From positions 124,001 through 188,000 of the forward strand of contig NZ_SJPS01000007.1 in the NCBI RefSeq assembly GCF_007860015.1: a DNA stretch of 64,000 nt. The letters run 5' to 3'. How positions within the stretch are numbered: position 1 is the stretch's first letter; every line of letters starts with the position of its first letter. Of the stretch, positions 53,335-61,546 are shown in pieces. A program made the position numbers and the translations under genes. The stretch is from Bythopirellula polymerisocia. GTDB lineage: Bacteria; Planctomycetota; Planctomycetia; Pirellulales; Lacipirellulaceae. Under the pieces are notes generated by a model. The model saw only the letters and a program-made list of their open reading frames with translations. It was not told the DNA's origin and searched no databases.

Positions 53335-56300
53335 ATGAATCACTCTCTAATTGGCTCATTCAAATACCATTCTTTCGACAAATTCCAGTCAAACAGGTTT
53401 CGTAAAGTAATTAGTCTCTTATTCTTTGCTTCATGGTTCTGCTGCCATATACCTCAGCCGTCTCAAGCAGTTCGTCTTGACTGGGAAGACCAGGCCGTCT
53501 TTGGTATCAACAAGCTCCCGCCTCGCTCCGCGTCGCAACCCTATTCTAATCGTACAGAGGCCCTGGAAGGAGATACCACCAAGAGCGATTTCTATGAATC
53601 GCTTAATGGAGACTGGCAGTTCCACTGGTCCCCCGACCCAGCGAGCCGACCCGTCGATTTCTTTCAGCCAAAGTTTGACGTTAGCGATTGGAAGAAGATT
53701 CCCGTCCCGAGCAACTGGCAACTGCATGGCTACGGAGTGCCACTCTACTCGAACATCACCTATCCCTTCAAAAAAGATCCTCCTCGTGTGATGGGCGATC
53801 CCCCCAAGGAATATACGAATTACTCCCAGCGCAATCCGGTCGGTTCTTATCGTCGCGAATTCCAAGTCCCCGCTGATTGGAAGAACCGTCATGTCTATTT
53901 GCAATTCAACGGCGTCGATTCCGCATTCTATGTATGGGTCAACGGCCAAAAAGTTGGCTACAGTGAGGATAGTCGCACAACCGCAACCTTCGACATTACC
54001 CAGTATCTTCAGGACGGCGATAACACACTAGCTGTTGAGGTTTATCGCTATAGTGATGCCAGCTATCTCGAGGATCAGGATTTCTGGCGGCTGAGCGGTA
54101 TCTTTCGTGACGTATTTCTCTGGTCCACCTCCGATACGACCATTCGCGACTATTTCGTCCACACCGACCTGGACGATCGTTACAAGAACGCCACGCTTAG
54201 CATCGACTTGGAACTCGACAACCATTCTCAAGAGGTAAGAACTTGCCAGGTCCGTGCCGAATTATTGGACAATGAGGGAAGAGTTGTTTTCGAGAAACTC
54301 TCCGCTCCGGTGGAAGTACCGGCCGATGGTTCTGTTACGGCCAAAATTGAAAAGGAAATCTTCGACCCCTCAAAGTGGTCAGCCGAGCAGCCCAATCTTT
54401 ATCGGCTAGTGTTGACCTTGCTTGACGACGGCCAGTCCCAGGAGGTGCAAACCTGCCGAGTCGGATTCCGCGAGGTCGAACTCCGTGACGGTTTGCTACA
54501 TGTGAACGGTCAGCCCATTTACTTGAAGGGTGTGAACCGGCACGAGCATGATCCTCGCACGGGTCACACAATCTCAGAAGAGTCCATGATCCGCGACCTC
54601 AAGTTGATGAAACAGTTCAACGTCAACGCTGTGCGGACCTGCCACTATCCCGACGACCCGGAATGGTACGAACTTTGTGATGAATATGGCATGTACTTAG
54701 TAGACGAAACCAACATTGAATCTCACGGCATGGGATACGGGCCGGAGTCGTTAGCCAAAGACCCCAGTTGGGGGCCTCCTCACCTGGCCCGCGCGCAAGC
54801 CGTCCTCGAACGCGACAAGAATCACCCATCCGTGATTATTTGGTCGCTGGGCAATGAGGCAGGCAACGGCGTGAATTTCAAGCAGAACTACGACTGGATG
54901 AAAAGCCGCGACCCATCCCGACCGGTGCAATATGAGCAGGCCGGATGGAAAGGCCGTAATACCGACATCCGCTGTCCCATGTATGCCACTATCAGTGAGA
55001 TTGTGAATTATGCCACGGGCAATCCGGATCGCCCCCTCATCCTCTGCGAGTATGCCCACGCGATGGGCAACAGTATCGGTAACCTGCAAGACTACTGGAC
55101 CGCCATCGAGAAATATCCGCATCTCCAGGGGGGATTTATTTGGGACTGGGTGGACCAAGGACTTTACAAGAAAGCTGAGGATGGCAGTGAATTCTTCGCT
55201 TACGGCGGCGACTTCGGCGATCAGCCTAATGATCGGGACTTTTGTCTCAACGGCGTAGTTGGTCCCGATCGAAAACCCAACCCCCACGCCTGGGAAGTGA
55301 GGAAGGTCTATCAGAATATCATCGTGAAACCGACAGACCTGACTGCCGGTCGCTTCCTTGTGAGCAACAAGTATTATTTTACTAACCTCAACGAATTTGA
55401 GGCCGTGTGGATCCTGCGTCGTAACGGTATTCAAGTCGATCAGGGAAGGCTGGACAAGCTCGATGTTCCGCCGCAAGGAGCGAAACAGATCGGGATACCA
55501 CTACCTCCCCTCGAAGATCCCGCAGAATACCTGCTTACGATTAAATTCGAGTTGGCCGATTCAACGCTCTGGGCCGAGGCAGGTCACGTCGTTGCCTGGG
55601 ACCAGTTTGAACTCTCCAGTGTCCCACCAGATGCCAGTATCGCTGCCGCTGAAGACAGCCCCACACTCACAGAAACAAATAATCACTTTGACATCACATG
55701 GCAGAACGTCTGCGCACGGATCGACAAGACAACTGGTGTACTGATCTCTTATCAGATCAATGGGACAGAACTTTTCACTGAACCCTTGGTGCCAAACTTC
55801 TGGAAGCAGCCGAACAACAACCAGTGGGGCAATGGCTATGTTGAACGCCTCGGCGTGTGGAAAAACACGGCCGCCGAACGCCGCCTGACTGACATATCCG
55901 CGACAACGGTCGACGGCAATAGCATCATAAGAGCAAACTTTGAGCTACCGTCCGTCGAGGCAACTTATCATGTATATTATGCCCCAATGCATCAGGGAAT
56001 ACTCCAGATCAGGGCCCACTACATCCCAGGAGCCAAGGAGGTCCCCCTCATGCCACGTTTTGGGATGGAACTAGCCATGCCCCAGGAGTTTAATAAAGTC
56101 ACTTGGTATGGCCGTGGCCCGCAAGAAACCTACTGGGACCGCAAAACGGGTGGCGAGATCGCTATCTATCACGACACCGTGGAAGACTGGAACCACCCCT
56201 ACATTCGGCCGCAAGACGTTGGGAACCGCACTGACGCGCGTTGGCTTTCGCTCCTCGATTCTTCCGGACTTGGTTTAAAGATTGTCGGTACAAAGCCGCT

Positions 56301-56520
56301 CAGTATGAGCGTCTGGCCTTTCTCACTGGCAGATCTGGAAGCTGCAAAGCATCCCCATGATCTCCCTCGCCGTGATTTCAATGTCGTTCACATCGACTGG
56401 AAACTTCACGGCGTCGGAGGCGATAATAGTTGGGGTGCTCGAACCCACTCTGAATACACTCTCTCTGGTAGAGAAGAGCATGAGTATGAGTTTGTATTGA
56501 TTCCGATATTTCCAAGGTAG
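53335..56520 (+). CDS. Secreted GH2 beta-galactosidase
   Basis: 1061 residues. A signal peptide (to about 45, PQPSQAV) is followed by the LacZ-type layout: sugar-binding, immunoglobulin-like and TIM-barrel domains, then a C-terminal Bgal small chain. The barrel carries HYPDDPEWYELCDEYG, NIESHG, the acid/base E508 in WSLGNEAG and the nucleophile E572 in ILCEYAHAMGN. E. coli LacZ is 1024 residues and cytoplasmic; this one is exported. It should remove beta-galactose from oligosaccharides, including after desulfation. The following gene is a sulfatase, and three more sulfatase/GH genes follow on the other strand. Confidence 0.92.
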   Translation: MNHSLIGSFKYHSFDKFQSNRFRKVISLLFFASWFCCHIPQPSQAVRLDWEDQAVFGINKLPPRSASQPYSNRTEALEGDTTKSDFYESLNGDWQFHWSPDPASRPVDFFQPKFDVSDWKKIPVPSNWQLHGYGVPLYSNITYPFKKDPPRVMGDPPKEYTNYSQRNPVGSYRREFQVPADWKNRHVYLQFNGVDSAFYVWVNGQKVGYSEDSRTTATFDITQYLQDGDNTLAVEVYRYSDASYLEDQDFWRLSGIFRDVFLWSTSDTTIRDYFVHTDLDDRYKNATLSIDLELDNHSQEVRTCQVRAELLDNEGRVVFEKLSAPVEVPADGSVTAKIEKEIFDPSKWSAEQPNLYRLVLTLLDDGQSQEVQTCRVGFREVELRDGLLHVNGQPIYLKGVNRHEHDPRTGHTISEESMIRDLKLMKQFNVNAVRTCHYPDDPEWYELCDEYGMYLVDETNIESHGMGYGPESLAKDPSWGPPHLARAQAVLERDKNHPSVIIWSLGNEAGNGVNFKQNYDWMKSRDPSRPVQYEQAGWKGRNTDIRCPMYATISEIVNYATGNPDRPLILCEYAHAMGNSIGNLQDYWTAIEKYPHLQGGFIWDWVDQGLYKKAEDGSEFFAYGGDFGDQPNDRDFCLNGVVGPDRKPNPHAWEVRKVYQNIIVKPTDLTAGRFLVSNKYYFTNLNEFEAVWILRRNGIQVDQGRLDKLDVPPQGAKQIGIPLPPLEDPAEYLLTIKFELADSTLWAEAGHVVAWDQFELSSVPPDASIAAAEDSPTLTETNNHFDITWQNVCARIDKTTGVLISYQINGTELFTEPLVPNFWKQPNNNQWGNGYVERLGVWKNTAAERRLTDISATTVDGNSIIRANFELPSVEATYHVYYAPMHQGILQIRAHYIPGAKEVPLMPRFGMELAMPQEFNKVTWYGRGPQETYWDRKTGGEIAIYHDTVEDWNHPYIRPQDVGNRTDARWLSLLDSSGLGLKIVGTKPLSMSVWPFSLADLEAAKHPHDLPRRDFNVVHIDWKLHGVGGDNSWGARTHSEYTLSGREEHEYEFVLIPIFPR

Positions 56521-56877
56521 GTCTAGCTCTCACTAAGATTTCTATAGATTTAGAAATAAACAACCGGTGGGCTTACCAAGAAAGAATTGTTTTCATAATC
56601 TTGCCCGGAACGGGAACAGCTTTATGGAGTTTCAACTCAAGAGGCAGGGGATTAATCTAGATCTAGTCAGTGATTCACTTGAAGCTCAATTCGACAAAAT
56701 GTTCCTCCCGATGGACCAAATGGATCCGCGTCGAAGGATCGGCACCTATAGGAAAAATTGATGGAACGATCCAGATTTCTCAAGTCGCCGCGTTCTCCCA
56801 GCGGGACAATATTACTTCTTTCGGATTGACAATCTGAAGCCTTAGCATCAACCAAAACACTTGAAGAACCGTAAGAG
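56521..56877. other. Intergenic stretch between beta-galactosidase and sulfatase
   Basis: 357 bases with no recognisable gene. Short frames (56567-56761) have no protein-like features. It may hold a promoter for the sulfatase, though I see no clear boxes. Confidence 0.45.
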
Positions 56878-58389
56878 ATGAAACGCTTCAGAATAACATA
56901 CAGGATTCTATTCTCTTCCCAATTTTGGGTAACTTTGCTCAGCTTGGTTGTTCAACAAAACTTCGGTCATGCAGCATCTCATCCCAACTTTGTGGTCTTC
57001 TTGGTCGATGATTTAGGCTGGAGTGATTTGGGCTGCTACGGTAGTTCCTTCTACGAAACTCACCATATTGATGCATTGGCCACAGAAGCGGTCAAATTTA
57101 CGAATGGCTATGCAGCTTGTCCGGTCTGCTCTCCGACTAGAGCAAGTATCCAAACCGGCAGAAACCCGGCCCGCCTCCATACGACAGAGTGGTTTGGGGG
57201 ACCGCAGCCCGAGCAGGCCCTGGGTAGTTCTTTATTGATCAAATTCAAGAATCGTCCCTTGTTGCCTGCGAGTTATTTGGAGTATTTGCCGCTTGAAGAA
57301 CTGACTGTAGCCGAAGCGTTGAAACAGCAGGGATACTCAACTTTCTTTGCGGGCAAATGGCACTTGGGAGATGTTGGGTTTTACCCAGAGAATCAAGGTT
57401 ACGATTTCAACTTAGGGGGGCATGAAAAGGGTTCTCCGCCGGGAGGATATTTTTCACCTTACAACAACCCTAAACTCACGGATGGGCCCAAGGGGGAACA
57501 CTTGCCTGATCGTCTGGCTACCGAATCGGTGAGCTTTCTAGAGAATTGTGGAGACACTCCATTTCTCTTGATGTTGTCTTTTTACTCGGTGCACAATCCC
57601 CAACAAGGCCGGAAGGACCTTAAAGAAAAGTATCGAGCAAGAGCGGCGAAGCTTGACCTGGCCGACACAGAATTTTCGCCAGAGGGTGAGAATCAGAATC
57701 GCATTGTCCAGAATCAACCCGTCTACGCCGCTATGGTAGAGGGTATGGATCAAGCCGTGGGAAAGGTGCTGACCGCCCTCAACGATCTAGGCCTTGAAGA
57801 TAACACGGTCGTACTTTTTACGTCCGACAACGGAGGCCTAAGTACCGCCGAGGGTTCGCCGACCAGCAATCGTCCCTTGCGCGCGGGAAAGGGTTGGCTT
57901 TATGAAGGAGGCATCCGTGTGCCATGGCTCGTAAAGTGGCCCGGGGTGACTGAACCGGGCACAGTGTGCGACATACCAATCCTAAGTGACGACTTGTTTC
58001 CCACATTCAGAGAAATCGCTGGAGTCGCTGGCGAAGAAAATCATCCACTGGACGGTATTAGCTTAGTCCCATTGCTAGAAGGAGATCGCTTTCAAGAGGA
58101 TCGTGCTCTCTACTGGCATTATCCCCATTACAGCAATCAGGGGGGCAAACCTGGTGGGGCTATCCGTAAAGGCAAGTGGAAGCTGATCGAGTGGTATCAA
58201 AACCAACGCCTTGAGCTCTACGATCTTGATAGTGATATTGGTGAAAGACACAACCTGATAGGTAGCAAACCTGAAGTTGCGAAAGCACTCCATGCGGAAC
58301 TCGTTCGCTGGCGAGAAACCGTTAAGGCAACCATGCCAGGAGACAATCCTCTTTACACTGCAAATAAAGAAGCTCCTGCAGAGGAATGA
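56878..58389 (+). CDS. Secreted S1 sulfatase, first
   Basis: 503 residues. A signal peptide (to ~33), the metal aspartates D44-D45 (VDDLGWSDLG), the formylglycine site C84-S-P-T-R88 (CSPTRASIQTG), GKWHLG around 160, FTSDNGG and an arylsulfatase C-terminal domain are all present. The cysteine is converted to formylglycine by a dedicated enzyme not seen here. Substrate cannot be read, but clustering with a beta-galactosidase suggests a sulfated galactan. Convergent with the next sulfatase gene (28-base gap). Confidence 0.93.
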   Translation: MKRFRITYRILFSSQFWVTLLSLVVQQNFGHAASHPNFVVFLVDDLGWSDLGCYGSSFYETHHIDALATEAVKFTNGYAACPVCSPTRASIQTGRNPARLHTTEWFGGPQPEQALGSSLLIKFKNRPLLPASYLEYLPLEELTVAEALKQQGYSTFFAGKWHLGDVGFYPENQGYDFNLGGHEKGSPPGGYFSPYNNPKLTDGPKGEHLPDRLATESVSFLENCGDTPFLLMLSFYSVHNPQQGRKDLKEKYRARAAKLDLADTEFSPEGENQNRIVQNQPVYAAMVEGMDQAVGKVLTALNDLGLEDNTVVLFTSDNGGLSTAEGSPTSNRPLRAGKGWLYEGGIRVPWLVKWPGVTEPGTVCDIPILSDDLFPTFREIAGVAGEENHPLDGISLVPLLEGDRFQEDRALYWHYPHYSNQGGKPGGAIRKGKWKLIEWYQNQRLELYDLDSDIGERHNLIGSKPEVAKALHAELVRWRETVKATMPGDNPLYTANKEAPAEE

Positions 58390-58417
58390 TTCCCCCCAAC
58401 TCTGGTCCAGAATTGTT

Positions 58418-59971
58418 TTAGTTGGGCGCAGGAGTCGTTGAGTGTACGGGTTGTGAGTGGCGAATTTCCGCCAGTGACTTTTGAAGTTCTTTGACTTTGG
58501 CAGGAAATTCGCTCGCTAGGTTTTTCGTTTCACCAGGATCCTCGTCGAGCTTGTAGAGTTGCGGCATTCGGCTGTTTCCCAGTTCTGTATTCGTTTTACG
58601 ATTGAGAGCGGGGCCCTGGGATGGTTTGATATACTTCCAAGCTCCCTTTCGTAGGGAAAGTGAACCTGCGTGTTCAACCAGGGTTTCGCGACCGGTGGAA
58701 GATTTACCCAAGAGTGCCGCTGAAAGATCGAGGCTATCGGGGATTGAACCTTCTGGAAGGTCAATGGTCGCCCCTCCAACAGCAGCGAATGTGGCTGGGA
58801 AGTCAACCTGCGAGATTATTGCATCTGAAACCCCCGCATCTACTTTTTCAGGCCAATAGACAATAAGCGGAACACGGGTGCCACCTTCAAAGTTGCTATA
58901 TTTTCCGCCACGGTATGGCCCGGCCGGTTTGTGCTCGCCTAGCTTCGTAACCGCATCGTCTTGATAGCCGTCGTCAAGTACTGGACCGTTGTCGCTGGTT
59001 ATAATCACTAGCGTGTTTTCGGCTACTCCTGCGACTTGAAGGGCCTGCATGATCGCTCCTACACAAGCGTCGAATTCGACAACGGCATCTCCACGAGCGC
59101 CGTAAGGAGTCGAACCAACAAAACGTGCGTTGGGCGCTCGAGGGACGTGAATATCCTGGGAGGAGAAGAAGAGAAAAAATGGGTGATCGGAGTTGCGTTG
59201 TATGTATTCGGTAGCCTTAGTTGTGAATACATCGGCCATCTCTTCATCGATCCAGCGGGCATCATGTCCTCCAACCATGAACCCGATGCGGCTAATACCG
59301 TTGACGATTGAATTGTTGTGGTCGTGCGACCAATTCATCTTGAGCTTATCGCGATCCGTAATCCCCGTAGATTGGCCATCAGGGTTCTCGTCGAACACGT
59401 CCACAGGGTCGCCCGGGTCGAGGCCGACAATGTGGTGATCTTCCACGTAAACACATGGCACGCGGTCGTTAGTCGTGGGCATCAGGAAGCAGTAGTCAAA
59501 GCCGATTTCTAAGGGACCTGGTTTGATCGTCCCCGACCAGTTGGGCTTAGGTGGATTGCCAAGACCCAGATGCCATTTTCCGACGATGCCGGTCCTGTAG
59601 CCTGCCTGCTTCAAAAGAGAGGGGAGCGTGACTCTACCTGGCTCGATAAGGGCAGAGCCATTCGGGGGAGCGATTCCTGTTCCCGGTTTCCGCCATGCGT
59701 ATTCACCCGTAAGGAGACTGTAGCGACTAGGAGTGCAAGTCGCCGAAGTGCAATACCCGGACGTGAAGCGAAGTCCCTCCTTTGCGAGTTGATCAATATT
59801 TGGTGTCGGAATGTTTTCCGCACCGTAGCATCCAAGGTCTCCGTATCCGATGTCATCCCCATAGATAAGGACAATATTGGGAGAAGAATTTGTCTCCGCA
59901 ATTCCTTCTAAGGTCATAGAGGCTAAGTGCAGAACAAGCACCAATGGCAAATAGACGAATCGCATAGTCAT
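58418..59971 (-). CDS. Secreted S1 sulfatase, second
   Basis: 517 residues from ATG 59971, preferred because the signal peptide (TMRFVYLPLVLVLHLAS) begins there; the open frame runs 18 codons further. Metal site DDIGYGDLG (39-47), formylglycine site C79-T-P-S-R83, GKWHLG and ITSDNGP are present. It shows only moderate similarity to the other two sulfatases here, so it probably has its own specificity. It is 117 bases downstream of the third sulfatase and likely shares its message with it and the GH128-like gene. Confidence 0.92.
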   Translation of the reverse strand: MTMRFVYLPLVLVLHLASMTLEGIAETNSSPNIVLIYGDDIGYGDLGCYGAENIPTPNIDQLAKEGLRFTSGYCTSATCTPSRYSLLTGEYAWRKPGTGIAPPNGSALIEPGRVTLPSLLKQAGYRTGIVGKWHLGLGNPPKPNWSGTIKPGPLEIGFDYCFLMPTTNDRVPCVYVEDHHIVGLDPGDPVDVFDENPDGQSTGITDRDKLKMNWSHDHNNSIVNGISRIGFMVGGHDARWIDEEMADVFTTKATEYIQRNSDHPFFLFFSSQDIHVPRAPNARFVGSTPYGARGDAVVEFDACVGAIMQALQVAGVAENTLVIITSDNGPVLDDGYQDDAVTKLGEHKPAGPYRGGKYSNFEGGTRVPLIVYWPEKVDAGVSDAIISQVDFPATFAAVGGATIDLPEGSIPDSLDLSAALLGKSSTGRETLVEHAGSLSLRKGAWKYIKPSQGPALNRKTNTELGNSRMPQLYKLDEDPGETKNLASEFPAKVKELQKSLAEIRHSQPVHSTTPAPN

Positions 59972-60088
59972 TATAAAGCTCAAAAAAAGTTCGTATAAAA
60001 CAACCAGACCACTTGTATGGGACACAGTATTATTTCATAAAATCATGGATAAGAAGCCCATTTCAAAAAAAACAAAACCACAGGCAAT

Positions 60089-61546
60089 TCATCTTGGCTC
60101 TTCACGAGGCATCCAAGTGTCATAGATCTTGGCACTGTCTCCACACCAGCGAGGCGATGAATCCCAAATTGGAACGGTGGGTAGCATCGCCTCCCATTCG
60201 GCGAGCTCAGTAAAGAGGCCATTCAGGTCGTCTGAAGCGTCAGGCGCTAAATCATTTTGCTCCCCAATATCATCTGCCATCTGAAAAAGCTGTGCCGGTC
60301 GATGCGACAAGCGAATCAATTTCAGGTCGCCACTGCGGATGGCTGCCTGACCTTGTAAACGCCAGAATAGCTTGCGAGATTGAATTTCTTGCTGGCCACG
60401 TAGCATCGGCAGAAGATTGATACCATCATACTCTCCATATTTTTTGATCTCTCGAGCTTCATTATGTCTGTCGTGATAAGTAGGGGCGTCGGCAAGAGCA
60501 AGCGGGGCTCCCCCGGCAGCAGCCAAAAATGTAGGGAGCAGGTCCAAACTTGATACGACTTCTGCGCCGAGTTGTTTGGGAGCAAATTGCCCAGGCCAAC
60601 TCAAAATCATGGGTACCCTTACTCCGCCTTCGCGGAGTGAACCTTTGGCACCCGAGAGTGGGCCGTTCCAGCTAGCGTTGTTGGTGGCCCCGCCATTATC
60701 GGAAAGGAAAACGATGAGAGTGTTTTCTCGCTGGCCGGTGTCCTGCAGAGATTGGATCACTCGTCCTATGCCGCGATCCAGAGCACGCATCATTGCCGCG
60801 TAAGTTCGACGTTCAGGATTCTTTACGTGCCTACAAGCTGCTAAATCTTCCTCAGTGGCTTGCATGGGGGTATGGGGCGCGTTGTATGAGAGATAGAGAA
60901 ACCAAGCTTTGTCGGATGTTCTTTTCGTAGTTTCAGAAATCCAACGCACGGCTTCGTCAGTGAAAAAATCAGTGAGATAAGGACTGGAAAAGGAATGAAT
61001 CGGCTGACCATTGCGCTCCAAATGGTTTTTATCAGCCTGAGGAAAATAGTCGTGCCCTCCATTCAGCATTCCGCAGAAGTAGTCGAATCCACGACGGTTG
61101 GGATGAAATCGCTCTCCGTCACCAAGATGCCATTTGCCCACAAGAGCGGTTGCGTAACCGAGCGGTTTCAGATGGTCAGCCAGAGTGTGCTCTTGGACAG
61201 GTAGTCCCAGGAGTTCTGGACGAGAGGCATAAGTTTCTGCCTCAGAGTTCAAGTTTCCTTCGTAGCCAAATCGTCGAGGATCACGGCCGGTTATTAGTCC
61301 TGCACGTGAAGGCGAGCAGACGGAGCTAGCAACGTAAGCCTGCGTGCATAAGACACCCTCCTCCACTAGTGCATCCAGATGGGGCGTACTGACCGTCTCG
61401 CTCCCCAAGCAACTCATGTCGCCGTAGCCCATGTCGTCTGCCAAAATCAGCAATGTGTTGGGTCGCTGGACTGCCGATGCTGAAATTACCCAAACGGCAG
61501 CATACGTCAGCACAAAGCAATGCAGTAGTCTTTGAGCTGATCTCAT
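60089..61546 (-). CDS. Secreted S1 sulfatase, third
   Basis: 485 residues. A signal peptide (1-25, ISASAV), DDMGYGD (37-43), the formylglycine site C77-S-P-S-R81, GKWHLGDGE, FLSDNGG and the C-terminal domain are present. Its ATG overlaps the TGA of the upstream GH128-like gene (ATGA), so the two are translationally coupled. This suggests the sulfatase and the large surface protein act on the same polymer. Confidence 0.93.
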   Translation of the reverse strand: MRSAQRLLHCFVLTYAAVWVISASAVQRPNTLLILADDMGYGDMSCLGSETVSTPHLDALVEEGVLCTQAYVASSVCSPSRAGLITGRDPRRFGYEGNLNSEAETYASRPELLGLPVQEHTLADHLKPLGYATALVGKWHLGDGERFHPNRRGFDYFCGMLNGGHDYFPQADKNHLERNGQPIHSFSSPYLTDFFTDEAVRWISETTKRTSDKAWFLYLSYNAPHTPMQATEEDLAACRHVKNPERRTYAAMMRALDRGIGRVIQSLQDTGQRENTLIVFLSDNGGATNNASWNGPLSGAKGSLREGGVRVPMILSWPGQFAPKQLGAEVVSSLDLLPTFLAAAGGAPLALADAPTYHDRHNEAREIKKYGEYDGINLLPMLRGQQEIQSRKLFWRLQGQAAIRSGDLKLIRLSHRPAQLFQMADDIGEQNDLAPDASDDLNGLFTELAEWEAMLPTVPIWDSSPRWCGDSAKIYDTWMPREEPR